A DNA stretch of 64,000 nt from Ignavibacteriales bacterium (GTDB lineage Bacteria > Bacteroidota > Ignavibacteria > Ignavibacteriales > Melioribacteraceae), in contig JAPLFG010000005.1 of NCBI GenBank assembly GCA_026390795.1, positions 34,200 to 98,199 of the forward strand, read 5' to 3'. Made by a program: the position numbers and the translations under genes. Within the stretch, counting starts at the first letter, position 1, and every line of letters starts with the position of its first letter. The notes under the pieces were generated by a model. It was not told the origin of the DNA. It saw nothing but the letters and a program-made list of their open reading frames with translations, and ran no database searches. Below, in pieces: positions 23,044 to 32,701 of the stretch.

Positions 23044-24540
23044 TTAAACAGATTGTAGGTAATTTATCATCAATCTTACACCGAACCCTGTATCATATTT
23101 CTCCGTGTAGTTATTCGATTTATGCTTGAGCGCTGGTCCTGCAAGATCAATATGAGCCCAAGGGATTTTTTCATCAACAAAATTTTCTAAGAATTTACCC
23201 GCCGTAATTGCCCCGCCCCAGCGCGGACCAAGATTGCTTATGTCAGCAATTTCGCTTTTAATCATATCGTTATAATCATTCCAGAAAGGCATACGCCACA
23301 AACGTTCGAATGAATGTGAACCCGAGTTCAACAAATTTCCTGCAAGTTTATCATTCTGAGTGAATAATCCGGCGGCAATTTCACCGAGCGCTACAACACA
23401 AGCGCCGGTCAAAGTTGCAAAGTCAATTATTTCATCCGGCTTCTGCTGAGAAGCGTAATGCAACGCGTCTGCCAGAACAATTCTTCCTTCGGCATCGGTA
23501 TCTTTAACTTCAATTGATTTACCGGAAGCCGCTCTGACAATGTCACCGGGCTTATATGACGAACCGTTAACCATATTTTCTACTGCCGGAACAACACCAA
23601 TTATCTCAACCGGCAATTTCAACATTGCCGCAGCTTTTATAATTCCAATCACAGCCGCGCCACCCGCCATATCGCCTTTCATCTCAAGCATGCTTGAAGT
23701 TGGTTTTAATGAAAGTCCACCGGAATCATAACAAACTCCCTTACCCACAAGAGCAATTTTCTTTTTCGTTTTAACATTCGCTTTGTAATGCATTATAATT
23801 AGATATGGGGGATTATCGCTTGCACCGCCAACAGCTAAAATTGCATTCATCTTTCGTTTTTTCAATTCATTCTTATCGAACACAGTGACTTTAACACCAG
23901 CTTTGGTAAGTTCTTTTTTAGCCCTCGCTGAAAGTTCGGCTGGTGTCATTGTAACCGCGGGTTCGTTCACCAAATCGCGTGAGAAGTAAACCGCACTCAT
24001 AAGTTTATCTGAAACTTCAATACTACTTTTAAGAAGCTTTTGATCTGTATAATGAATGGAAAAAGAAAGTTCAGCTGGTTTCTCCTTATCGGATTTATAA
24101 TTATCAAAAGTATAATTGCCAAGATGAATTCCTTCAAGCATTGTCTGCAAGAATTGACCCTCATTCTCAAAGTAATTTTTGAATTCAGAGAATGATGGAA
24201 TTACAACATGAACCGCTTTCAGATTTTTCTTTTTTAATGAAGGGACCAATCCGGCAAAATAATTTCTGAAGAAGTCGGAAGAAAAATCTTTATCGAGTTT
24301 TATCTTCTTAACAAAAATTACGGATGGCTCATCGGTCTGACTGTAATAAGTGAACTCGTTCGATTTTTTATCCATGAAATTTTTCTTCTGAACTTTTCCC
24401 AGTGGATAATTAAGTGAGAGAAAGAACTCATCAACAATTTTTTCAAGTTTATCAGTATCAATAAAGAATTTTACAATTGCGGAATCTGATTTAAGAATTA
24501 GTTCATCTTTAGCTGCGTTTATTTTTAAATTGAAATGCAT
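23044..24540 (-). CDS. pepA: leucyl aminopeptidase (M17 family)
   Basis: A 498-residue two-zinc aminopeptidase. The catalytic domain has VGKGVCYDSGGLSLKPTSSMLEMKGDMAGGAAVIG, with the metal-binding lysine and aspartates, and DTDAEGRIVLADAL, the family signature (NTDAEGR with D for N). The N-terminal domain is diverged, as usual. It releases N-terminal residues from peptides in the cytoplasm. The gene ends just beyond the dispersed repeat and is followed upstream by nrnA, 19 nt apart. Confidence 0.94.
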   Translation of the reverse strand: MHFNLKINAAKDELILKSDSAIVKFFIDTDKLEKIVDEFFLSLNYPLGKVQKKNFMDKKSNEFTYYSQTDEPSVIFVKKIKLDKDFSSDFFRNYFAGLVPSLKKKNLKAVHVVIPSFSEFKNYFENEGQFLQTMLEGIHLGNYTFDNYKSDKEKPAELSFSIHYTDQKLLKSSIEVSDKLMSAVYFSRDLVNEPAVTMTPAELSARAKKELTKAGVKVTVFDKNELKKRKMNAILAVGGASDNPPYLIIMHYKANVKTKKKIALVGKGVCYDSGGLSLKPTSSMLEMKGDMAGGAAVIGIIKAAAMLKLPVEIIGVVPAVENMVNGSSYKPGDIVRAASGKSIEVKDTDAEGRIVLADALHYASQQKPDEIIDFATLTGACVVALGEIAAGLFTQNDKLAGNLLNSGSHSFERLWRMPFWNDYNDMIKSEIADISNLGPRWGGAITAGKFLENFVDEKIPWAHIDLAGPALKHKSNNYTEKYDTGFGVRLMINYLQSV

Positions 24541-24559
24541 GATTCCCTCTTTCGAAAAA

Positions 24560-25540
24560 TTATAGATAGCGTTGCGCTGCGGAAATTATTTTTTCTTTTA
24601 CATCTTCAATAGTTGTTTGGAAAAGTCGTATTCCGGCTGCGTTTGTATGACCGCCGCCGTTAAATTCTTTAGCCAATTTATTAACGGGGATTTCTCCTTT
24701 CGACCGGAAACTGACTTTTATTCCATCCTTTAATTCGTAAAATAGAATTCCAATCCGCACACCTTGAATTGTTAGGCAATAGTTAACGAATCCGTCAATA
24801 TCGGCTTCAGTAGCACCGCTTTGATCCAATTGTTTACGGGTAACAATCATATATGCGATCTTTTGTGTTGCGTCAATTTGGATCGAGCTCAGTGCGTCAC
24901 CAAGAAGTTTGACTCTGCCGAATTTGAATTGATCATAAATCTTATCATAAACATCTGTCGGATTTACACCCTTTTCTAGTAATTCCGCCATTATACGGTG
25001 AATGCGGGGCGATGTGCGGTCGAACCGGAATGAACCTGTGTCCGTCATTATTCCTGCATAGAGCTGCAGTGCAATTGAAGTATCAAGTTCGACAATTTTT
25101 GTCTCTTCTATAAAATCATATATAATTTCCGAAGTAGCTGAATATTCTATTCCGCCAAAGACAAAATCAAAAACATTTTCGGTATCCTGATGATGATCGA
25201 TACAAACTTTCAAACCATTAAATGCACGAAAATTTTTCTCCAAACTTACAATGCGGTTACCTTGGTTTAAATCGAGCAGAACAAAAACTTCCGAATCAGT
25301 AAAAACATTTGCGTGAAGTGCCTCATCATATTTTTCTATCACATTATCTTCGTCAAGAAATTCCAGGTTATACGGAGTTGCACTGTGATTTACTATGCGG
25401 ACTTTCTTGCCAAGTTTTTTAAGAATTAGATAAAAGCCGAGTTCAGAACCAAGCGCATCCGCGTCAGGATTAACATGAGTGGAAAGGAGAAATGAATTAT
25501 GTTCGTCAATTAATTTTTTAAGTGGAGAAAATCGATTCAT
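24560..25540 (-). CDS. nrnA: bifunctional oligoribonuclease/PAP phosphatase (DHH family)
   Basis: A 326-residue DHH/DHHA1 phosphoesterase. The DHH domain includes STHVNPDADALGSELG, DLNQGNRI and CIDHHQD, which bind two metals. The C-terminal DHHA1 domain ends with FNGGGHTNAAGIRL. NrnA degrades 2-5-nt RNA oligomers and dephosphorylates pAp. It lies upstream of pepA in the same direction and is probably cotranscribed with it. Confidence 0.93.
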   Translation of the reverse strand: MNRFSPLKKLIDEHNSFLLSTHVNPDADALGSELGFYLILKKLGKKVRIVNHSATPYNLEFLDEDNVIEKYDEALHANVFTDSEVFVLLDLNQGNRIVSLEKNFRAFNGLKVCIDHHQDTENVFDFVFGGIEYSATSEIIYDFIEETKIVELDTSIALQLYAGIMTDTGSFRFDRTSPRIHRIMAELLEKGVNPTDVYDKIYDQFKFGRVKLLGDALSSIQIDATQKIAYMIVTRKQLDQSGATEADIDGFVNYCLTIQGVRIGILFYELKDGIKVSFRSKGEIPVNKLAKEFNGGGHTNAAGIRLFQTTIEDVKEKIISAAQRYL

Positions 25541-25564
25541 AGTTTGTGTTTCAGCTTAATTATG

Positions 25565-25594
25565 AAAAAAGAAGGCGAAGTAAAATCTTCGCCT
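25565..25594 (-). terminator. terminator of the korAB operon
   Basis: On the minus strand AGGCGAAG/CTTCGCCT forms an 8-bp stem with a 6-nt loop, followed by TCTTTTTT. It lies between korB and nrnA. Confidence 0.85.
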
Positions 25595-25627
25595 CACTTC
25601 TACAAACTGACTCCAAGATCCTAACAG

Positions 25628-26662
25628 CTAATTCACTTCCCAAGTATTTCCGCTAAAAAGAAGTTTCTCAAGATTTCCTTTTCCCTTCTTCTCGGTAATA
25701 TGCGCAATCTGTCTTTCAACTCCTTCATCGTATGTAGGTTTTAATTCCTGTCTTATAATGCCGAACGGAGATGGTAATTCCGGGTCATCGGCAAGATGAG
25801 CCAGGATGAATGCGCGTGCATGACTAATATCTTTTTCATCATGAACCCAGACGTCATTAATTGAATTCTTCGGATCATTAAGATCGATAACAACAGGTTT
25901 AAACCCATCGAGTTTAATTCCCTTCTTATTATCTTTTCCGAATACCATCGGCTGCTCATGTTTTAGCATAAGCATTTTATCTGCTTTATTTTCTTTTGCT
26001 GTGATCGGATCGAAAACACCGTCATTAAAGATTACGCAGTTCTGAAGAATTTCTACGAACGCTGTTCCCTTATGTTCTGCGGCTCGCTTAATTACTTCCT
26101 GCATATGTTTCGCTTCGGAATCAGCAGTACGTGCAACAAATGAAGCACCTGCGCCCAAAGCCAAACTGAGCGGATTGAAAGGATAATCAACGCTTCCAAA
26201 TGGAGAAGTTTTTGTTACCAATCCTCTAGCCGATGTTGGAGAGTACTGACCTTTAGTTAATCCATAAATCTCATTATTGAAAAGTAAAATTTTGAGATCA
26301 ACATTTTTTCTGCATGTATGAATAAAATGATTACCACCGATACTCATCAAATCGCCGTCACCGGTTGCAACCCAAACAGAAAGATCCGGTCGTGCAATTT
26401 TAACTCCGGTTGCAATTGCAGCAGCTCTTCCGTGAATAGTATGAAAACCATATGTGCTCATATAATAAGTGAAACGGCTTGAACAACCGATTCCGGAGAT
26501 CCAAACAATTTTTTCTTTTGGAACATTGATTTCAGGAAATGATCTTTGCACTTGAGCAAGGATCGAATAATCGCCGCATCCCGGACACCATCTAACATCC
26601 TGACCCGATGAAAAATCTTTTGCAGTTAATTTTACGGGTGCTACATCTATATTATTTGCCAT
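25628..26662 (-). CDS. korB: 2-oxoacid:ferredoxin oxidoreductase, beta subunit
   Basis: A 344-residue TPP-binding subunit: CPGCGDYSIL near residue 30 (cysteines of the family's cluster-binding region), then GIGCSSRF, HTIHGRAAAIATGVKIARP and the TPP/Mg motif GDGDLMSIGGNHFIH. The start at ATG 26662 is set by GGAGG seven bases upstream; that SD lies inside the end of korA, and the genes overlap by 11 nt. An upstream in-frame start at 26683 is less likely. With korA it interconverts 2-oxoglutarate (or another 2-oxoacid), CoA and ferredoxin with succinyl-CoA and CO2. Confidence 0.92.
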   Translation of the reverse strand: MANNIDVAPVKLTAKDFSSGQDVRWCPGCGDYSILAQVQRSFPEINVPKEKIVWISGIGCSSRFTYYMSTYGFHTIHGRAAAIATGVKIARPDLSVWVATGDGDLMSIGGNHFIHTCRKNVDLKILLFNNEIYGLTKGQYSPTSARGLVTKTSPFGSVDYPFNPLSLALGAGASFVARTADSEAKHMQEVIKRAAEHKGTAFVEILQNCVIFNDGVFDPITAKENKADKMLMLKHEQPMVFGKDNKKGIKLDGFKPVVIDLNDPKNSINDVWVHDEKDISHARAFILAHLADDPELPSPFGIIRQELKPTYDEGVERQIAHITEKKGKGNLEKLLFSGNTWEVN

Positions 26663-28502
26663 TTTTTCCTCCGAGGATTTCAACTATCTGATTTTCGATG
26701 TCGCTTGATCTGAATGGTAAACCTCTTACAAGGTTGTACTGTATGACATCAATAAGAAATTCACTTCTAATAATTTTTGCTAGCTGTCCAAGATTGATTT
26801 CTGGAATTAAAACTTTTTTGAATTTACTAAGAACATCCTTTGTATTCTTTGGCATAGGATGAATATATTTCAAATGGGCTTGAGAAACTTTAAGACCTTT
26901 GCTGGTTGCTTTATCTACAGCTTCTTTAATAGCGCCGTAAGTTCCGCCCCAACCTAAAACCAAAAGTTCACCTTCAGCATCGCCTTGTACTGCTAATTCC
27001 GGAATATCGTTTTCTATATTTTGAATTTTTTGCTCTCTCAATTTCACCATAAAATCATGATTAGAAGGATCGTAATTTACATTTCCAGTGATATTGGCTT
27101 TTTCAAGACCGCCGATTCTATGTTCCAAACCGGGTGTGCCGGGTTTTGCCCATGGTCTTGCAAGATTTTCATCTCTTGAATAAGGCGAAAATCCTTCAGC
27201 TACGGTAGCAAACTTAACGGGAATATCTGGAATTTCATTTTCATGAGGAACACGCCAAGGTTCGGTTCCATTACCAATATAACCATCAGTTAGCAACATA
27301 ACAGGAGTCATATACTTGACTGCGATTCTTGATGCTTCGATTGCCATATAGAAACAATCGCTTGGTGTTGCGGCTGCAAGAACAGGAATTGGCGCTTCAC
27401 CGTTTCTACCATACATCGCTTGAAGTAAATCTGCTTGCTCTGTTTTAGTTGGTAAGCCCGTACTTGGACCGCCTCTTTGAACATTCACAATTACTAAAGG
27501 CAATTCAGTCATGACACCTAATCCAATTGCCTCTGTTTTAAGAGCAACACCGGGACCGCTTGTAGTTGTAATAGCAAGTGAGCCGGAAAATGCTGCGCCG
27601 ATTGCTGAAGTGATACCAGCAATTTCATCTTCAGCTTGAAAAGTTTTTACTCCAAAATTTTTATAGCTTGCAAGGAATTGAAGAATATCCGTAGCAGGGG
27701 TGATTGGATACGAACCTAAGAATAACGGTAATCCGCTTTTAATAGATGCAGTAACAAATCCAAGTGCAGTAGCTTCATTTCCTGAAATATTTCTGTAAGT
27801 CCCTTTCTTCAATTTTGCCGGTTCTACAGTATAGCGATTTTCAAAAATTTCTGTTGTATCACCGAAGAAATAACCAGTCTTCAAAGCTGTTTCATTTGCG
27901 TTAAGAATCTCTGGTTTATTTTTGAATTTGGAAACCAGCCAGGTCAGAGTTGGTTCAAGAGGTCTATTGTATAACCAGTACATCAAACCAAGCGCAAAAA
28001 AGTTTTTACATCTATTAATATCTTTAATACTCAAACCGCTGTCTTTCAACGCAGTCGAAGTAAGAGTTGTAATTGGAACCGGGTAAACTTTATAACCAGC
28101 CAATGCTTCTTCATCATCTAAAGGATTTTTATCATAACCTGCTAACTTTAAATTCTTCGCGTCAAATGAATCTGTATTAACAATGATAATTCCATCACGT
28201 TTTAAATCCGCTAAATTTTTCTTTAGAGCTGCCGGATTCATTGCAACCAAAACATCGGGTGTATCACCTGGTGTGTGAATATCGCTGGAACTAAAGTGGA
28301 CTTGAAAACCGCTGACACCGTATAGAGTTCCGGCGGGAGCGCGGATTTCTGCCGGGTAATCCGGAAGCGTTCCAAGATCGTTACCCATCAATGCTGTTGT
28401 ATCACTAAACTGAGATCCCGTAAGTTGCATACCATCGCCTGAATCACCGGCAAAACGAATTGTTACCTCTTTAAGATCAAGTGTTTCTGTTTCTTGTGCC
28501 AT
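26652..28502 (-). CDS. korA: 2-oxoacid:ferredoxin oxidoreductase, alpha subunit with fused gamma domain
   Basis: 616 residues. Residues 10-200 are the gamma domain (IRFAGDSGDGMQLTGSQF, ALMGNDLGTLPDYPAEIRAPAGT). The rest is the alpha subunit (FQAEDEIAGITSAIGAAFSGSLAITTTSGPG, MLLTDGYIGNG). The gamma-alpha fusion is the usual form in Bacteroidota-type Kor enzymes. It overlaps korB by 11 nt and its 3' end supplies korB's ribosome binding site. Used in the reductive or oxidative TCA steps; direction depends on ferredoxin supply. Confidence 0.93.
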   Translation of the reverse strand: MAQETETLDLKEVTIRFAGDSGDGMQLTGSQFSDTTALMGNDLGTLPDYPAEIRAPAGTLYGVSGFQVHFSSSDIHTPGDTPDVLVAMNPAALKKNLADLKRDGIIIVNTDSFDAKNLKLAGYDKNPLDDEEALAGYKVYPVPITTLTSTALKDSGLSIKDINRCKNFFALGLMYWLYNRPLEPTLTWLVSKFKNKPEILNANETALKTGYFFGDTTEIFENRYTVEPAKLKKGTYRNISGNEATALGFVTASIKSGLPLFLGSYPITPATDILQFLASYKNFGVKTFQAEDEIAGITSAIGAAFSGSLAITTTSGPGVALKTEAIGLGVMTELPLVIVNVQRGGPSTGLPTKTEQADLLQAMYGRNGEAPIPVLAAATPSDCFYMAIEASRIAVKYMTPVMLLTDGYIGNGTEPWRVPHENEIPDIPVKFATVAEGFSPYSRDENLARPWAKPGTPGLEHRIGGLEKANITGNVNYDPSNHDFMVKLREQKIQNIENDIPELAVQGDAEGELLVLGWGGTYGAIKEAVDKATSKGLKVSQAHLKYIHPMPKNTKDVLSKFKKVLIPEINLGQLAKIIRSEFLIDVIQYNLVRGLPFRSSDIENQIVEILGGKNGK

Positions 28503-28547
28503 TAGTATAACTCAATATTATTTATAATTAGTATTTATTTAGCGCTG

Positions 28548-28578
28548 CAAAAATATGAAAGCAAATTAGGATTAGCAA
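28548..28578 (-). promoter_or_regulatory. candidate korA promoter
   Basis: TATTTTTG (28555 to 28548) with TTG about 20 nt upstream (28578 to 28576), a Bacteroidota-type arrangement 46 nt ahead of the korA start. Confidence 0.45.
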
Positions 28579-28585
28579 TCTATAT

Positions 28586-30400
28586 TCAATTTGCTTTTTG
28601 AAGCAATTTCATAAATTCATTTGCATTTACAAATCCTGTCAATCTCTCAACTTCTTCTCCTTTCGCATTTATTATCAATACAGTCGGCATACCAACAATT
28701 TTGAATTTGTTTCGCAATTTCTCGGTTTCGTCGGAAACAGTTTGGGTCATATCTACTTTATAAGTTGTAAAATTGCCTAAACTGCTTAAAACCCGCGGAT
28801 CAGAGAAAGTTAATGCATCAAGTTCTTTACATGGGATACACCAATCTGCGTAAAAATCTACTACCATTCTTTCGTTATTTTTTAATGACGCTTCATATTT
28901 CACTTCACTGAATTTCTGCCATTCCGGTTCTAAGTTTTTGGTAGGAATCAAAGCGTAGATCGAAACGGCCATCACGAGAATTGAAAAAACAATTTTGAAG
29001 ATACGAAATGTCTTCACATTGTTTGCCATCTTGTCTATTAACAACAAATAAAGAGAAGCTATAATTCCAAAGAGAGGAAGAAGATATTTATTCAATTCCT
29101 TCGGGATTATCGGGCCAATAAAATAAATTGCCATTCCTAGAAGAAGGAATCCGAAAATGTGTTTTACTCCTTCCATCCAATCGCCGGCGCGAGGAAGTTT
29201 TTTAATCTTACCGGAAAATAAAGCTAAGAGCAAATATGGAAATCCAAGACCTAATGCCATCACAAAAAACATTAAAAAGCCGTAAAGCGGATCTCCTTTT
29301 GCGGCAACATATGTAACCAAGCCGAGAACAAAAGGACCAATACAAGGCGCGGCAACAATTCCCATGGTCAAACCCATGAAGAAAGCACCGAACATTCCGC
29401 CCTTTGCACCGCCGGCTTTCATAACCCATGAATCCGGCAATTTAAATTCGTAAACACCAAACTGACTTAATGCCAGCAAAACAAATAGCAGAGCGATTCC
29501 AATTATTACAAACATATTCTGCATCAACGTACCAAAAATGGCACCGCTGAGTGATGTTACAACACCGATTACTGAGTACGTGAGAGACATTCCGAGTACA
29601 TAAAGAATTCCCAGAAGAAAAAGTCTGCGTGTGCTTCCTTCACTCTGTCCGCCGAAATATCCAATTGTAATTGGAATGAGGGGATAAACACACGGAGTTA
29701 AGTTCAAAGCTAGACCGCCGATAAAAACAAAAATCAAACTTAAAAAGAGACCGCTCTTTTCAAGTGTTGAACCAATTGAAGCATCATCTTTCTTTTCAAT
29801 ATTTTTGTTTCCCGTTTCACTATTCGTTTTTGATGCATCGTTTATTATCTCTTGCTTCTCACTTCTGGCTTCTTGCTTCTCACCACTTACCCCTTGTTTC
29901 TGATTTCCTGACTCTAAAAAATTTCCAACAACTTCAATCATAAGATTCTCTGTTACATCTGTCGGCGGCATACACGTTTGATCGTTACATGCCTGGTACT
30001 CTAATTTGATAGGAATCGAATACTTCCCGCTTGTTATATTTTTATCAACCGAAAAGATGAGTTCCAAATTAATATCTCCACCAAAAACCGAAACCGGTTT
30101 ATCGGAAAATTCCAGTTTTAATTCTTTCGGCTGCGGATAAACAATTTTAGTAAGATTTGCTTTATCACTTTTGGCTGTTACCTTAGACGCAATTAAAAAT
30201 TCGTCATTAGGTTTGTTTGAGTTGATATGCCAGGTATCTTTGATGTGGGCTTCTAAAATAACTTTGAATTGTGAACCAGCATTAACTTTCAAATTGTTCT
30301 TTACGAGATTGATTTTCACAATATCGGTTGGACCCAATTGCGCAAAAATAAATTGTGAAATAAATATAAAGCTCAATGTAAATATCTTTTTAAAATTCAT
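28586..30400 (-). CDS. dsbD: thiol:disulfide interchange protein DsbD
   Basis: A 604-residue protein: signal peptide (cleavage near FAQLG), an N-terminal DsbD-alpha-like domain with CNDQTCMPPTD as the redox pair, a low-complexity linker (about 165-205), an eight-TM CcdA-like domain (LTPCVYPLIPITIGYFGG; second cysteine in GIVAAPCIGPFV), and a C-terminal thioredoxin domain with FYADWCIPCKEL and GMPTVLI. All three cysteine pairs are present, so it should carry electrons from cytoplasmic thioredoxin to the periplasm. The linker is encoded by a repetitive purine-rich sequence. Confidence 0.94.
   Translation of the reverse strand: MNFKKIFTLSFIFISQFIFAQLGPTDIVKINLVKNNLKVNAGSQFKVILEAHIKDTWHINSNKPNDEFLIASKVTAKSDKANLTKIVYPQPKELKLEFSDKPVSVFGGDINLELIFSVDKNITSGKYSIPIKLEYQACNDQTCMPPTDVTENLMIEVVGNFLESGNQKQGVSGEKQEARSEKQEIINDASKTNSETGNKNIEKKDDASIGSTLEKSGLFLSLIFVFIGGLALNLTPCVYPLIPITIGYFGGQSEGSTRRLFLLGILYVLGMSLTYSVIGVVTSLSGAIFGTLMQNMFVIIGIALLFVLLALSQFGVYEFKLPDSWVMKAGGAKGGMFGAFFMGLTMGIVAAPCIGPFVLGLVTYVAAKGDPLYGFLMFFVMALGLGFPYLLLALFSGKIKKLPRAGDWMEGVKHIFGFLLLGMAIYFIGPIIPKELNKYLLPLFGIIASLYLLLIDKMANNVKTFRIFKIVFSILVMAVSIYALIPTKNLEPEWQKFSEVKYEASLKNNERMVVDFYADWCIPCKELDALTFSDPRVLSSLGNFTTYKVDMTQTVSDETEKLRNKFKIVGMPTVLIINAKGEEVERLTGFVNANEFMKLLQKAN
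29849..29905 (-). repeat. purine-rich repeat forming the DsbD linker
   Basis: On the minus strand the GAAGCAAGAAG / CCAGAAGTGAGAAG units repeat and are translated as QEARSEKQE-type linker sequence. Similar AGAAGYVAGAAG repeats are intergenic in related genomes, from memory. Confidence 0.55.
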
Positions 30401-30456
30401 TTTCTTCTCTTTTGATTTTTTGTTTAATAATTAGTAATCACGAATAAGAGATGCAC

Positions 30457-32097
30457 TTATTTTCTCCAGCCTTGTACAATTGGGAAACGTCTTCCGTAGC
30501 CAAATGCCTTGGTGGAAACTCTAAGAACCGGTGCGGCCTGCTTTCTTTTAAATTCGTTCAGATCAACCAAACGTAATACTTTTTGAACAATCTCATTGTT
30601 CCCGATAGATGCGGATATTTCCTCAAATTCTTTTTGCTCTTCAAGATACATCTGCAAAATTTTGTCTAATAACTCGTATTCCGGCAATGAATCTTGATCT
30701 GTCTGGTTCGGCCGTAATTCTGCAGAAGGCGCTTTCTTTATTATTTCTAAAGGGATTATTTCTTTATCGCTGTTTATGAATTCCGCAATCCGGTAAACTT
30801 GTGTCTTGTAAACATCGCCAATAACTGCAAGGGCTCCGCACATATCACCGTAAAGTGTAGCATAACCAGTCGCAATTTCTGATTTGTTGCCGGTAGTGCA
30901 AAGTAAATATCCATGTTTATTGGAAAGAGCCATCAAGTACAATCCGCGTACACGTGATTGTAAATTTTCTTCCGTAATATTTTCATCCAACCCTTTAAAA
31001 GAATCCTTCAACATATCGAGAGCTTTATCAACCACGGGCTGGATGGGAATATTCTCCGATGAGATGCCTAATTCTTTAATTAGTTTCTCTGAATCTTCGA
31101 CACTTCCGTTACTTGAAAATTTTGATGGCATCATAACAACGTGTACATTTTCCGCACCCAGAGCTTTGACTGCAATAAAAGCGACAATTGCAGAATCAAT
31201 ACCGCCACTTAAACCAACTAATACTTTTTTAAATCCTGTTTTACCGGCATAATCTTTCAAACCGAGTACTAAAGCATTTAGAACTTCTTCTTCAAAATTC
31301 GATTCAACTTTCTCAATCTCGCTATAATTTTTCTTAGAGTCATAAATAAAATAATCTTCTTCAAAAGTTTTCCCTATCATATCTAACTTTCCTGAAGAAT
31401 TAAGACACATACTTCCGCCGTCAAAAATCAATTCCGTCTGAGCGCCTACAGAGCAAACATAGACTAAAGGAGATTTATCATTTTTGGTTAAAACGGAAAG
31501 CATTTCAAATTTTTCTTTTCGTTTACCATAAGCATATGGACTTGCTGAAATGTTTATCAAAAGAGTTGCGCCGTCATCAACAAGTTTCTGAACGGGATCA
31601 AAAATATAACGTCTGTGTTTCCAGTAATCGGCATCATTCCAAATATCCTCGCAGATTGAAATCCCGAGTTTCTCTCCTCTGAATTCATGAATAAAAACAT
31701 CTTTTGAGGATTCAAAGTAACGGACTTCATCAAATACATCGTAATTAGGAATTAATGTTTTGTTTTGCATGAACTGAATTTTACCGTCATAACAGAGCAA
31801 TGCAGAATTATAGACGCCGGTACCAATCTTGTCTTCATAATCTTCTGTAATAGTTCCAAAGATCAATCCAACATTATTAGTCTGCTTGGCTATATCGGTT
31901 GCGGCATTTCTAACAGCTTCACGAAATTCTTTTTTTTCAACAAGATCCAGCGGCGGATATCCGCACAGAAACAATTCCGAAAAGACAACCAGCTCTGCTC
32001 CTTCGTTAACCGCACGTTTATACCCGGAAAGAATTTTAGTCGTGTTGCCTTTCAAATCCCCGATAATCGAATTGTATTGACAGACAGCTATTTTCAT
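30457..32097 (-). CDS. nadE: glutamine-dependent NAD+ synthetase
   Basis: A 546-residue two-domain enzyme: an N-terminal nitrilase-type glutaminase (SELFLCGYPPLD with the catalytic Glu; LGISICEDIWND with the nucleophilic Cys) and a C-terminal NAD synthetase with the SGGIDSAI PP-loop and NKSEIATGYATLYGDMCG. It makes NAD+ from nicotinate adenine dinucleotide, ATP and glutamine. The length is normal for the eukaryote-like fused type. A near-perfect Bacteroidota-type promoter lies upstream. Confidence 0.95.
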   Translation of the reverse strand: MKIAVCQYNSIIGDLKGNTTKILSGYKRAVNEGAELVVFSELFLCGYPPLDLVEKKEFREAVRNAATDIAKQTNNVGLIFGTITEDYEDKIGTGVYNSALLCYDGKIQFMQNKTLIPNYDVFDEVRYFESSKDVFIHEFRGEKLGISICEDIWNDADYWKHRRYIFDPVQKLVDDGATLLINISASPYAYGKRKEKFEMLSVLTKNDKSPLVYVCSVGAQTELIFDGGSMCLNSSGKLDMIGKTFEEDYFIYDSKKNYSEIEKVESNFEEEVLNALVLGLKDYAGKTGFKKVLVGLSGGIDSAIVAFIAVKALGAENVHVVMMPSKFSSNGSVEDSEKLIKELGISSENIPIQPVVDKALDMLKDSFKGLDENITEENLQSRVRGLYLMALSNKHGYLLCTTGNKSEIATGYATLYGDMCGALAVIGDVYKTQVYRIAEFINSDKEIIPLEIIKKAPSAELRPNQTDQDSLPEYELLDKILQMYLEEQKEFEEISASIGNNEIVQKVLRLVDLNEFKRKQAAPVLRVSTKAFGYGRRFPIVQGWRK

Positions 32098-32124
32098 TAA
32101 TCAAAAATCACTTTATCTTTTAGT

Positions 32125-32155
32125 CAAAGTTAGTAAGAAGGAGAGTATTTTCAAA
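32125..32155 (-). promoter_or_regulatory. nadE promoter, exact Bacteroidota consensus
   Basis: TTTG (32155 to 32152), exactly 19 nt, then TAACTTTG (32132 to 32125), a perfect TTTG-N19-TAnnTTTG, 27 nt ahead of the nadE start. Confidence 0.75.
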
Positions 32156-32242
32156 TCTTGGGGGCTAATTGTTTCAATATTTTTCAAACCTTTTATTAAA
32201 CAGAGCGTCTTAATTGACAGAAACAAATAAAGAGGCGACATT

Positions 32243-32689
32243 ATGAGAGATAAGTTATATCGTTCACGCAGAGTGAAGGTATTCGGTGGAGTTGCCGGCG
32301 GACTGGCTCAATATTTCAACATTGATCCTATCATAGTTAGAATTCTATTTGTTGTGTTTACGATGATGCATGGAATCGGATTAATACTTTATATAATTCT
32401 TTGGATTGTTATTCCTGAAGAACCGTTTGAGATTGCATATGCAGTTAAAAATGATGAGCCAAAAACAGAAGGACAACAAGCAAGTGCACCATCAATGAAT
32501 TTTGATGGAATTCCCGCAGAAGCAAAGAAACAAGGTTCAGGAAGGGTTATTGCCGGAACAATTCTGATTGCCCTCGGACTAATCTTTTTTGCAGATCGTT
32601 TTATTCCGTCTTTCGATTTTAGAGACATTCTGCCAATCGCATTTGTATTGCTCGGCGGTTTATTAATTTGGAATTCATTGAAAAAGTAA
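32243..32689 (+). CDS. PspC-domain membrane protein
   Basis: 148 residues. The N-terminal PspC domain (LYRSRRVKVFGGVAGGLAQYFNIDPIIVRILFVVF, then a TM ending IILWIVIPEEP) is clear. It is followed by a linker and two further TM segments resembling the LiaI/LiaF-like region (GTILIALGLIFFADRFIPSF, DILPIAFVLLGGLLIWNSL). PspC proteins take part in envelope-stress signalling. It starts a two-gene plus-strand unit with the LiaF-like gene 12 nt downstream. Confidence 0.92.
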   Translation: MRDKLYRSRRVKVFGGVAGGLAQYFNIDPIIVRILFVVFTMMHGIGLILYIILWIVIPEEPFEIAYAVKNDEPKTEGQQASAPSMNFDGIPAEAKKQGSGRVIAGTILIALGLIFFADRFIPSFDFRDILPIAFVLLGGLLIWNSLKK

Positions 32690-32701
32690 TGGAGAGATAA
32701 A

